Positions 41,629 to 49,748 of a stretch of DNA of 64,000 nucleotides are shown here, one piece after another (position 1 is the stretch's first letter; the number at the start of each line of letters is the position of its first letter). Both the position numbers and the translations under genes were made by a program. The notes below the pieces were generated by a model that was not told the origin of the DNA, made no database searches, and was given only the letters and a program-made list of their open reading frames with translations. The stretch is from DATARN01 sp963851105 (lineage in GTDB: Bacteria; Actinomycetota; Acidimicrobiia; Acidimicrobiales; Palsa-688): positions 248,001 to 312,000 of the forward strand of contig CAWKNP010000008.1 of assembly GCA_963851105.1 (NCBI GenBank). Reading direction: 5' to 3'.

Positions 41629-42750
41629 ACCGCTCCGACCGATATACGCATCCCTGGCGCCCTCGTCCCCGCAGACGGGCGCTTTGGCTGCGGCCCGTCC
41701 AAGGTGCGTCCCGAGGCGCTGGCGGCGCTAGCGGCGACCGGCCGGTCGTTCCTCGGCACCAGCCACCGCCAGCCGACGGTCAAGTCCCTCGTCGCACGGC
41801 TGCGGAGCGGCCTCGCCGAGCTTTTTTCCCTGCCCGATGGCTACCAGGTGGTCCTGGGCAACGGCGGCGCCACCATGTTCTGGGACATCGCCACCTTCTG
41901 CCTGATCGAGCAACGCAGCCAGCACCTCGTTTTCGGCGAGTTTTCGGCCAAGTTCGCGGCCTGCGCCACCGCCGCGCCCCACCTCGGCGCCCCGGCCCTG
42001 GTGGAATCGGCCCCGGGGTCGCACCCCTCGGCCGAGCCCGTCGCGGGCATCGACCTCTATGCCCTCACCCACAACGAGACCTCCACCGGGGTCATGATGC
42101 CGATACTGCGACCCGCGGGCACCGACGCCCTCGTGGCGGTCGACGCCACCTCCGGCGCCGGCGGCCTCCCCCTCGACGCCAACGAGGCCGACGCCTACTA
42201 CTTCGCGCCCCAGAAGTGCTTCGGCTCCGACGGCGGAATCTGGGTCGCCCTCCTGTCTCCCGCCGCGGTTGACCGGATCCGGCGCATCGCGGCCACCGGC
42301 CGCTGGGTGCCGGCGTCGCTCGACCTGGCCATCGCCGTGGACAACAGCAGTCTCGACCAGACGTACAACACTCCGGCGCTGGCGACGTTGTGGCTGCTCG
42401 CCGACCAGGTTGCCTGGATGTTGGAAAAAGGGGGCTTGCCGTGGTGCGCCGGTCGCTCCGCGCGCTCGGCGGCGACCCTGTACCAGTGGGCCGAGGATTC
42501 TCCCTACGCCTCGCCATTTGTGACCGATGCCGATGCCCGCAGCTCCGTCGTCGGGACCATCGACCTCGATCCGGCGGTGTCCGACGCCGCTGTCTGCGCC
42601 GCCCTGCGAGCCAACGGGATCGTGGACACCGAGTCGTACCGGAAGTTGGGGCGCAACCAGCTGCGGATCGGGATGTTCCCCAACGTTGACCCCGATGACG
42701 TCGAGGCCCTGACCCACTGCGTCGACTACGTGGTCGAGCAGCTCGCCTAG
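41620..42750 (+). CDS. serC: Phosphoserine aminotransferase, actinobacterial type
   Basis: 376 residues from GTG. FGCGPSKVRPEALAALA at the N-terminus, GNGGATMFWD, LTHNETSTGVM and the PLP lysine in YYFAPQKCFGSDGG identify SerC of the form found in mycobacteria and relatives. It converts 3-phosphohydroxypyruvate, the SerA product, to phosphoserine. Its TAG stop lies inside the first unit of a 20-nt tandem repeat. Confidence 0.94.
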   Translation: MASTAPTDIRIPGALVPADGRFGCGPSKVRPEALAALAATGRSFLGTSHRQPTVKSLVARLRSGLAELFSLPDGYQVVLGNGGATMFWDIATFCLIEQRSQHLVFGEFSAKFAACATAAPHLGAPALVESAPGSHPSAEPVAGIDLYALTHNETSTGVMMPILRPAGTDALVAVDATSGAGGLPLDANEADAYYFAPQKCFGSDGGIWVALLSPAAVDRIRRIAATGRWVPASLDLAIAVDNSSLDQTYNTPALATLWLLADQVAWMLEKGGLPWCAGRSARSAATLYQWAEDSPYASPFVTDADARSSVVGTIDLDPAVSDAAVCAALRANGIVDTESYRKLGRNQLRIGMFPNVDPDDVEALTHCVDYVVEQLA

Positions 42751-42915
42751 ACCGGCGCCGCCCGCCTGGACCGGCGCCGCCCCGCCTGGACCAGTGCCGC
42801 CCCGCCTGGACCGGTGCCGCCCCGCCTGAGACCGGTGCCGCCCCGCCTGAACCGGTGCCGCCCGCCTACCGGCGCCGCCCGCCTAACCGGCGCCGCCCCG
42901 CCTAGACCGGCGCCG
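42745..42915. repeat. Tandem repeat array (about 9 copies of a 17-21-nt unit) between convergent genes
   Basis: The unit is close to ACCGGTGCCGCCCCGCCTGG, with variants ending in CTAG or CTGA. The serC stop (42748-42750) and the stop of the DNA glycosylase (42902-42904) both fall in repeat units, so the array fills the whole 151-nt intergenic region. The GGCGCC-like centre is palindromic. It may act as a bidirectional termination region, but no U tract is present. Confidence 0.85.
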
Positions 42916-43831
42916 GCTCGGGTTCAGTCGCCTGGTCGAGGAGCATGGGGCCGGCGGCACGGACGAGCACCGCCATCCAGGTCCGCCACGGTCGCCACGC
43001 TTCGGCGACTCCCTCGACCTGCTTCACCGTCGGCGCATTGCCAAGGCCGTAGAGGGCACCGACCAGGCCGAACAGCCGCGGCTCGTTGAGGGGGAGCACG
43101 TCGGTGGCGCCGGTGGACCGGACGACGATGAGATCGGCGTAGAAGGCGCCGATGCCCGGGACCGTCCGCAGGCGCGACCGGGCCTCGTCGGCCGAGACGG
43201 CCGTCAGCGCCGCCACGTCGAGGGTTCCCGCCCGGGCCGCCTCGGCCACCGCGATCACTCGTTCCGCCCGCGCCGGCTCGATACCGGCGGCGGTCGCAAC
43301 GCCGTCGGGGCCCATGGCGATGAGCTGCTCGGGCATGGGAACTGCCCACAGGTCCTGCCCCGCCACGTCGAACGGGCCTTGGGCCGCGGCCGCCAGGCAC
43401 TGGCGCCACCGCTGCGCCGTCTTCTGGGGGCGGCGCATCGAGATCACCGCCCAAAGCGCCGCCTCGTAAGGCGAGTAGAACAACGGGGGCCGTAGCCCGG
43501 GGCGGGCCGCCTGGAGTCGGGCGATGACGGGATCGGTGTCGCCGAGGGCGGCATAGCTGCGGGCGTCGTGGTCGAGGGAGAGGATCCGGGCCACCTGAGC
43601 GACGATTGCGGGCGTGGGCGCACCCCCGGTGGTGGCGGTGATCGTTCCGAGCACCTCACCGTCTGCGTCTTCCTGCGTCAGCGAAACGCCGGCCTGGCCT
43701 TGATAGCCGTCCACGCAGAACGCCAGGCGCATGGTGCCGTCGAAGGCGGTGTCATGGCGCTGCCCGAACCCGAACAGAGCGGACTCTTCGAGGCGGTACG
43801 GGCCACGGGGCGTGATCGTGAAGGTCTCCAT
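42902..43831 (-). CDS. AlkA-like DNA-3-methyladenine glycosylase
   Basis: 309 residues from ATG with TACCGT 7 nt upstream. The N-terminal half is the AlkA-like beta domain; PPLFYSPYEAALWAVISMRRP starts the HhH-GPD fold, and VPGIGAFYADLIVVRS is the helix-hairpin-helix. The catalytic Asp that normally follows a DVFPxxD-type motif is Glu250 here (DVLPLNEPRLF). This substitution may alter activity. The family removes alkylated purines from DNA. Confidence 0.85.
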   Translation of the reverse strand: METFTITPRGPYRLEESALFGFGQRHDTAFDGTMRLAFCVDGYQGQAGVSLTQEDADGEVLGTITATTGGAPTPAIVAQVARILSLDHDARSYAALGDTDPVIARLQAARPGLRPPLFYSPYEAALWAVISMRRPQKTAQRWRQCLAAAAQGPFDVAGQDLWAVPMPEQLIAMGPDGVATAAGIEPARAERVIAVAEAARAGTLDVAALTAVSADEARSRLRTVPGIGAFYADLIVVRSTGATDVLPLNEPRLFGLVGALYGLGNAPTVKQVEGVAEAWRPWRTWMAVLVRAAGPMLLDQATEPEPAPV

Positions 43832-43878
43832 ATTGATGACGGTACGCCCCCATACTGGCCATCGAGTGTCCTATTTGA

Positions 43879-43901
43879 TGCCGCCGCGGTAGCCCGCGGC
43901 A
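43879..43901 (-). terminator. GC-rich hairpin after the ABC-transporter operon
   Basis: TGCCGC/GCGGCA with an inner CCGCGG-like pairing lies 25 nt downstream of the ATP-binding subunit stop. There is no U tract; it is terminator-like only. Confidence 0.4.
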
Positions 43902-43925
43902 GAAGCCGGTATGCCGATCGGTTGG

Positions 43926-44657
43926 TTATCCGGCCAGGGTGGTGGGGTCCACTTCGCCGGGCGGGCCGTCATAGATGACGGCGCCGTCGCGGAGGGCGAC
44001 GCAGCGGTCGGCCTGGCTGACGAAGTCCATCTGGTGCGTGGCCACCACCACCGTGGCGCCCGACGCCCCGGCATCGTCCAGCAACTCGAGCAGCGCGGCC
44101 CGGCCCGGGGGGTCGAGTCCGACGAAGGGCTCGTCGATCAGCAGAAGGGAGAACGGTCGTATCAGCCCGAGCAGGATGGCGGTCTTCTGGCGCAGGCCCC
44201 GGCTGAAACGCGACGGCAGATCGTCGGCCCGCTCGGTCAGATGGAGGGCGTCGAGGAGCCCGACGGCCCGCCCTTGCCAGTCCTCGGCCTCGTGGAGCCG
44301 GCAGACGTATTCGATGTGCTCGAGCACCGACAGGTCGTCGTACAGGACGGGGCTGTCGGGGAGATAGGAGACGGCGGCACGGGCATCGATGCTGCCCGCG
44401 GGCGAGCCGATGATCGAAATGGACCCGTCCGACGGCTCCAGCAAGCCCGCCGCCATGCGCAACAACGTCGTCTTGCCCGAGCCGTTGTGACCGACCAGTA
44501 CCAGGCGCTGGCCTTCGGGTACCGAGAGGTCGAGGGGCTCGAGGGCCACCAGGTCGCCGTACGACTTGCTCACCCCGGCGGTCGAAAGTACGGCGATCGG
44601 GGGCGTGGAGTCGGGCATGGGCGACGCCAAAGTTACCGGAGCGGTCGAGTAGGTCAT
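43926..44657 (-). CDS. ABC transporter ATP-binding protein
   Basis: 243 residues from an ATG overlapping the permease stop by 4 nt. Walker A LVGHNGSGKTTLLRM, Walker B LLLIDEPFVGLDPPG, switch His in VATHQ. The signature reads FSRGLRQKTA in place of LSGGQ, a form common in CcmA-like and antibiotic/Na+ exporter ATPases. With the adjacent permease it forms an exporter-type ABC complex with unknown cargo. Confidence 0.92.
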   Translation of the reverse strand: MTYSTAPVTLASPMPDSTPPIAVLSTAGVSKSYGDLVALEPLDLSVPEGQRLVLVGHNGSGKTTLLRMAAGLLEPSDGSISIIGSPAGSIDARAAVSYLPDSPVLYDDLSVLEHIEYVCRLHEAEDWQGRAVGLLDALHLTERADDLPSRFSRGLRQKTAILLGLIRPFSLLLIDEPFVGLDPPGRAALLELLDDAGASGATVVVATHQMDFVSQADRCVALRDGAVIYDGPPGEVDPTTLAG

Positions 44658-46459
44658 GCTCGGCCGCTGGCGTGCTTGGCTTCGGAGACCTGCGACTCCC
44701 ACCAGTGGTGGGCGTCCTCCTGGTACCGGACCCAGGCCACCGCGAGCAGCGCGACCACCGCTACGAGTTGCTCGACGCTCCCCGCGGCGACCAGGACCGA
44801 CAAATGGTGCTGGGCCGCGTTGCGGGCTGCGATGATCGGTATCAGGCCGATGACGCTCATGATCGGGGGCCAAAGCAGGCGGCCCACGGCTCGAGCCCCG
44901 GCCGCCTCGGGAATGAGCATCGCCGACGACGTCAGAGCGGGCGGCGGCCCCTTGACCACGCTCATGGCGCCCGCGCCCAGGGCGCAACCGATGGCGGGCA
45001 GGACCATGACCGCGCCCAGTTGCCAGGTCGTCGCCGAGCCTGCGGTCACCGCGGTAGCGGCGAGGATCCCCACGGCACCGACGAGGACCATGAGTACCGC
45101 GGGCGCCGCCAGCTGCCGGAAATGGACCTCGCCCGCCTTGAGGTCGAAGCTCGCCGACCGATCGGGGTGGTCCACCTCCTGGGCGAGGGGCTCGGTAGCG
45201 TCGAGGGCCGCAAGGTAGAGGGCCAGTCCGGCGACGACGATCAAAGGAGTCGTGCCATTCCAGACCCCGACCAGGCACAGCCCGGCGGCGGCGCCGAGCA
45301 CTGCCACCCGGGCCAGCCGGAGGCCGGGCCAGCGCAGGAGGCCGTGCCAGCCCCGGCGCCACACGGGAAAATGCCGCACCCTGAGGCGGGCGCGGGCGGG
45401 CGTCGCCGCCGCCACAGGGCCGGGGTCGGCCGGGACGGAAGGCGCGCCCGCGGGAGGGGCAACCGGGACGGACGTCGCGCCAGCGGGGCCAGGGGCAGCG
45501 GGGCCGGTAGTGCCTGCTCCATCGGCGCCCGGCGCCGGCGACGCCAGCCAGGACTTGGGGATGGCACGGGGCAGCCGCAGCCACGGCTTCTGGCGGGGCA
45601 ACTCCTGGGCCAGCTGGCGGCGGAGCACGATGACCGTCCGCAGGTCCTGGAGGGTCGCCGCGAAGCGGATCTGGCCGACCAGGCCGGCGCGCCGCTCCGA
45701 CGCCTCAAGAGAGGTGCCCCCCACGCTGGCAAGGCCCAGCGCCAGGGCCACCACGGCGACGACGGGCCCGATCATGTCGACGGGATGGACTGCGAGCGGC
45801 CACAGCGCCAGGTGCCCGAGCATGGTGGCGGGCGAGGTGACCCGGTGGCCGGCGATATCTGCGCCCGACCAGCCGAGGACCGCGAGCGCGAGGAGGCCGC
45901 CGATCCAGCGTCCGAGCCGGTGGCCGGAAACCAGGAGGCCGAATCCGAATCCTCCGGCTACCGCGATGGCGCCGACCGCGGCGCCGCAGGCGATCCACCC
46001 CCCGGCGGGACCCGGCAGCCGTCGCAAGGCCAGCAGGCCGGCGATGCCGCCGGTGGCGGCGCCGACCAGGAGCAGGAAGCGCAGCTGGCGGATCGCAGGC
46101 CCCCGCAACGCCGCGCCCCGATCGACCGGCGCCAACAAGACATGGCGTACGTCGGCCGCCTCCACGACCAGGGGACCGCCCCGGCCCCCCGATCGCAGGC
46201 CCAACGCGAACACCAGGGCCACCGCCAGGCCGATCCAGGCGCCGCCGTCGAGGCGAATACTGGTCAGGTCGGAGCCAGCGACCTTCGTGTCACCGGTGGC
46301 GCCCGACAGCAGCAGGACGCCGAGGCCCACGGTGATTCCCGTGAGGTAGGCGCGGTAGAGCGCCTCGAACGGGTCGAAGTCGGCGATGCGTTGGCGGCGC
46401 CGGGCACCCCGGAGATCCTTCAGCACCGTCGCCGGGCCGAGGGTCGCCGCACCATCCAC
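44654..46459 (-). CDS. ABC transporter membrane permease
   Basis: About 601 residues if started at GTG 46459 (TAGGGT 8 nt upstream). Longer starts would run into the upstream tandem repeats and are rejected. Many hydrophobic segments (LTGITVGLGVLLLSGA, WIGLAVALVFALGL, AIGCALGAGAMSVV, LVAVVALLAVAWV) give roughly 12 membrane helices. Between about residues 330 and 375 there is an Ala/Pro/Gly-rich cytoplasmic insert. The fold fits ABC-2-like exporters. Cargo is unknown. Confidence 0.8.
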   Translation of the reverse strand: MDGAATLGPATVLKDLRGARRRQRIADFDPFEALYRAYLTGITVGLGVLLLSGATGDTKVAGSDLTSIRLDGGAWIGLAVALVFALGLRSGGRGGPLVVEAADVRHVLLAPVDRGAALRGPAIRQLRFLLLVGAATGGIAGLLALRRLPGPAGGWIACGAAVGAIAVAGGFGFGLLVSGHRLGRWIGGLLALAVLGWSGADIAGHRVTSPATMLGHLALWPLAVHPVDMIGPVVAVVALALGLASVGGTSLEASERRAGLVGQIRFAATLQDLRTVIVLRRQLAQELPRQKPWLRLPRAIPKSWLASPAPGADGAGTTGPAAPGPAGATSVPVAPPAGAPSVPADPGPVAAATPARARLRVRHFPVWRRGWHGLLRWPGLRLARVAVLGAAAGLCLVGVWNGTTPLIVVAGLALYLAALDATEPLAQEVDHPDRSASFDLKAGEVHFRQLAAPAVLMVLVGAVGILAATAVTAGSATTWQLGAVMVLPAIGCALGAGAMSVVKGPPPALTSSAMLIPEAAGARAVGRLLWPPIMSVIGLIPIIAARNAAQHHLSVLVAAGSVEQLVAVVALLAVAWVRYQEDAHHWWESQVSEAKHASGRA

Positions 46460-46576
46460 GGCGGGCGACCCTAGCGGGACCCGCTGCCCTAACGGTCCGC
46501 ACCGCCGGCCGGGGCCCGAATTGTGGTCACAAGGGCCTCCCCCAGCACGACAACTGACCACAGCTCGAGCGAAAAT

Positions 46577-46984
46577 GTCGAACCGCGGGGCGGTAACGCC
46601 GGACCGTGCACAGTAAAGGCTCGCCGAGTAGCCCCAACCGTTCACGGTTCCGTTAGGACACGGGATTCCGGCAGGGCACAGGGCTCCGGCAGAATACGGG
46701 GCTCCTGCAGGACACGGGGCTCCGGCAGAACCCGGGGCGGTACCGCTGAACCGTGCACAGTACGGGCTCGCCGAGCAGCCCCTACCGTTCACGGTTCCGG
46801 CAGAACACGGGGCTCCGGCAGAACCCGGGGCGGTAACGCCGAACCGCGCACAGTACGGGCTCGCCGAGCAGCCCCTACCGTTCACGGTTCCGGCAGAACA
46901 CCGGGCTCCGGCAGGACACCCGGCGCCGGCAGGACACCGGGCTCCGGCAGGACACCGGGCTCCAGCAGGACACGGGACACGGCG
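46577..46984. repeat. Composite tandem repeat: 72-nt units interleaved with 18-nt units
   Basis: Three copies of a 72-nt unit (starting about 46577, 46733 and 46825) contain an ACCGTTCACGGT palindrome and a CCGT...ACGG stem. Between and after them are 18-nt units close to GACACCGGGCTCCGGCAG: about four, one and four to five copies respectively. The block fills most of 46460-47039, the spacer between the permease and carboxypeptidase genes, and I see no gene in it. Confidence 0.88.
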
Positions 46985-47039
46985 CTCCGGGCAGGGTGCC
47001 GAGGACGCCGGGGACCCAGCCGCTAGCGTTGCTTTCGTC

Positions 47040-48173
47040 TTGTTGGGGGTCCAGAAGTTCCGCGTGCGGCCGCTGGCTGCGGTCGTCATGGCCATGGGCT
47101 TGGGGGCCGCGACGATCGTCGCCACGCCGGCGCCGGCGCCCGCCCGACCCCTGACTCCCGTCACCACGGCGGCGCCGCTGCCCCCGCCGAAGGGCTATGT
47201 CCTGGTCGACGCCGACACCGGCCGCATCATCGACGCCGGCAACGACCGCACCCCGATGCCCCCCGCCAGTCTCACCAAGGTGATCACCGCCCTGGCGGCC
47301 AGCAACCTGGCGGCCACTGACCCGATCAGCGTCAGCGACCGGGCGGCCGCGGCCCCCGCCGACAAGCTCCTGCTGAAGTCAGGCAGCGTCTGGACGGCCG
47401 ACGAGATGACCCGGGCCCTACTGCTGTCGTCGGCCAACGACGCGGCCGTCGCCCTCGCCGAGCACATGGGCGGCACCCTCGAGGGATTCCAGCCGGTGTT
47501 CGCCCGCACCGCCACCGGTCTCGGCATGGCCGACAACCCGGTACTGGTGGATCCCGCGGGCCTCGACGGGCCCGACGGTGTCGAGGGCGGCAACCTGGTC
47601 AGCGCCCGTGACCTGGCCATTGCCGGGCGCGCCCTGCTGGCGGTGCCGGCCCTGGCGGCCATCGTGGCGACGCCCGTCTACTACTTCGACGGGCCCGACG
47701 GCATCCATCACCGCCTGACCAACCACAACAAGTTGTTCCTGACGACCTATGCCGGCGCCATCGGGGTCAAGACGGGCTTCACCAAGCGCGCGGGCGGCTG
47801 CCTGATGGCCGCCGCCCGGGTCGGTGGCCGCACCATGCTGGCCGTCATCTTGAACGGCGCCAACCCCACTGCTCAGGCGAAGGCACTGCTGGACAAGGGT
47901 TTCGCCACTCCGGTCGAGTCCGAGTCGATCGTCGACCAGTTGCCCGCGGTCAACCTGGGGGCGCTACGCCCGCCGCCGATCGCCCCCGACACCACGGTGG
48001 CGACAGCGACGCCGAGGACCCCGGCGTCGGCACTGGCGTCAAGCGGCTCGGAGGCTTCTTCGGCCGACTCGTCGCGGTGGCTCGTCGTCGCAGGAGCAAC
48101 CGGCGCATTGCTCGTCGGCCTGGGCCTGATCCGGGGACGCCGTCGCCGGAGCCGCATCTTCGGCCCGCGCTAG
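47040..48173 (+). CDS. D-alanyl-D-alanine carboxypeptidase (low-molecular-weight PBP)
   Basis: 377 residues from TTG at 47040 (start uncertain; a second TTG follows and a GTG lies at 47064). A signal peptide (residues about 11-36, ending ATPAPAPA) targets it to the envelope. Penicillin-binding motifs are all present: SLTK (Ser77, Lys80), SAN (Ser131-Asn133) and KTG (Lys244). A C-terminal membrane helix (WLVVAGATGALLVGLGLI) and Arg-rich tail anchor it. It trims the terminal D-Ala from peptidoglycan stem peptides. The stop is 7 nt from the convergent ilvC stop. Confidence 0.92.
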   Translation: MLGVQKFRVRPLAAVVMAMGLGAATIVATPAPAPARPLTPVTTAAPLPPPKGYVLVDADTGRIIDAGNDRTPMPPASLTKVITALAASNLAATDPISVSDRAAAAPADKLLLKSGSVWTADEMTRALLLSSANDAAVALAEHMGGTLEGFQPVFARTATGLGMADNPVLVDPAGLDGPDGVEGGNLVSARDLAIAGRALLAVPALAAIVATPVYYFDGPDGIHHRLTNHNKLFLTTYAGAIGVKTGFTKRAGGCLMAAARVGGRTMLAVILNGANPTAQAKALLDKGFATPVESESIVDQLPAVNLGALRPPPIAPDTTVATATPRTPASALASSGSEASSADSSRWLVVAGATGALLVGLGLIRGRRRRSRIFGPR

Positions 48174-48180
48174 GCCTTTT

Positions 48181-49206
48181 TCAGCCGCCCGAGATGTCCT
48201 CGGGGCGCTGGGAGCCGCCGGCGATGAACGGCATCATGCCCCGCAGCTGCTCGCCCACCTTCTCGATGGGGTGCTCCCTACCGGCCTGACGGAGCTGGTT
48301 GAAGTTGGGGCGGCCGGCCCTGTTCTCCGCTATCCATTCCTTGGCAAAGGTCCCGTCCTGAATCTCGGACAGGATTTGCTTCATTTCGGCCCGGACGCTT
48401 TCGCTTATGACCCGAGGCCCGCGAGTCAGGTCCCCGTACTCGGCGGTGTCGGAGATGGAGAACCGCATCCCGGAGATTCCGTTCTCGTACATCAGGTCGA
48501 CGATGAGCTTGACCTCGTGCAGGCACTCGAAATAGGCCGATTCCGGCTGGTAGCCAGCGGCGACCAGTGTCTCGTAGCCGGCCATGATGAGCGACGTCAG
48601 GCCGCCGCACAACACGACCTGTTCACCGAACAGGTCGGTCTCGGTCTCCTCCTTGAAGGTGGTGTCGAGCACGCCGGCGCGGGTGGCGCCAATGGCGTTG
48701 GCATAGGACAGCGCGAGGTCGCGGGCCTTGCCGGTGGCGTCCTGCTCGACCGCGATCAGCGAGGGCACACCGCCGCCGCCTTCGAAGGTGCGCCGCACCA
48801 GGTGGCCGGGGCCCTTCGGGGCGACCATGGCGACGTCCACGCCGGGCGGGGGCTTGATGAGGCCGAAACGGATGTTGAATCCATGGGCGAACAGCAGGGC
48901 ATCGCCCGACCGAAGGCTCGGCTCGATGGCCGCCTCGTAGATCGCCTGCTGCTCGGTGTCGGGCGCCAACATCATGATGACGTCGGCCTCGTCGGCCGCG
49001 AGGGCAATGGACGTGACTCGCAGTCCTGCCGCTTCCGCCTTGGCCTTCGACGACGACCCGTCGCGGAGGCCGACGCGCACGTCGACACCCGAGTCGCGCA
49101 GGTTGAGGGCGTGGGCGTGGCCCTGCGACCCGTACCCGATGATGGCCACTTTGCGGCCGGCAATGAGGCCGGGATCGGCGTCGCGTTCGTAATAGACGTT
49201 TGCCAT
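48181..49206 (-). CDS. ilvC: Ketol-acid reductoisomerase, class I
   Basis: 341 residues. NADPH site IIGYGSQGHAHALNLRDSG, APKGPGHLVRRTFEGGGG, and the metal-binding DLFGEQVVLCGGLTSLI and YFECLHEVKLIVDLMYENGISGM segments. It isomerises and reduces acetolactate to dihydroxyisovalerate. GAAAGGTGA precedes the ATG, and it follows ilvN by 2 nt, so ilvB, ilvN and ilvC form one operon. Confidence 0.97.
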   Translation of the reverse strand: MANVYYERDADPGLIAGRKVAIIGYGSQGHAHALNLRDSGVDVRVGLRDGSSSKAKAEAAGLRVTSIALAADEADVIMMLAPDTEQQAIYEAAIEPSLRSGDALLFAHGFNIRFGLIKPPPGVDVAMVAPKGPGHLVRRTFEGGGGVPSLIAVEQDATGKARDLALSYANAIGATRAGVLDTTFKEETETDLFGEQVVLCGGLTSLIMAGYETLVAAGYQPESAYFECLHEVKLIVDLMYENGISGMRFSISDTAEYGDLTRGPRVISESVRAEMKQILSEIQDGTFAKEWIAENRAGRPNFNQLRQAGREHPIEKVGEQLRGMMPFIAGGSQRPEDISGG

Positions 49207-49208
49207 GA

Positions 49209-49748
49209 TCAGCTCACCTTTCCCAGGACACTCCGAGGGCGGGGTGCCGATTTTTCCAACTTGGGCAGCGCCACTCTTCCGGTGCGCTGCAGTTCCGTGA
49301 TCCCAAATGGTCGTACGAGGTCCTCGAAGTCGTCGAGCCTGGCGGGCGTGTCGGCCAGCATCAACGTCAACGTCTCGTAGCCCACGTCCACGATCTTGCC
49401 ATCAAGGACCTGGAGCAGCTCGATGACCTGACCACGTTCGCTGGCGTCGGCGCGCACCGTCAGGAGGAGCAGCTCCCGCTCGACGGATTCACTCGGGGCC
49501 AGCTCGGTGATCTTGACGACGTTGATCAGCTTGAACAGCTGCTTGACGATCTGCTCCACCGACGTCTGCTCGGCGTCGACCACGATCGTGATGCGGCTGA
49601 AGCGTTCGTCGTCGGTCGGGGCGACGGCCAGGGAGAAGATGTTGTAGCCCCGGCGGGCGAACATTCCCGAAACCCTTGCCAGGACGCCGAACTTGTTCTC
49701 GACGAGGACCGACAGCGTGTGGTGGACCGCCGGGGGGGTGGCGGCCAT
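49209..49748 (-). CDS. ilvN: Acetolactate synthase regulatory small subunit
   Basis: 179 residues, beginning in the TAATG overlap with ilvB. An N-terminal ACT domain (HTLSVLVENKFGVLARVSGMFARRG) binds valine for feedback inhibition; the C-terminal ALS_ss_C domain follows (RADASERGQVIELLQVLDGKIVDVG). It activates and confers feedback control on IlvB. Confidence 0.96.
   Translation of the reverse strand: MAATPPAVHHTLSVLVENKFGVLARVSGMFARRGYNIFSLAVAPTDDERFSRITIVVDAEQTSVEQIVKQLFKLINVVKITELAPSESVERELLLLTVRADASERGQVIELLQVLDGKIVDVGYETLTLMLADTPARLDDFEDLVRPFGITELQRTGRVALPKLEKSAPRPRSVLGKVS

Noticed and set aside
46577..46984. Possible CRISPR array
   Set aside because: The 18-nt units are contiguous and the 72-nt units are not separated by unique spacers; no cas genes nearby.
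44654..47167. Permease with a 235-residue N-terminal extension
   Set aside because: The extension translates the tandem repeats (CPAGA-like) and precedes a better GTG with a -10-like element at 46459.
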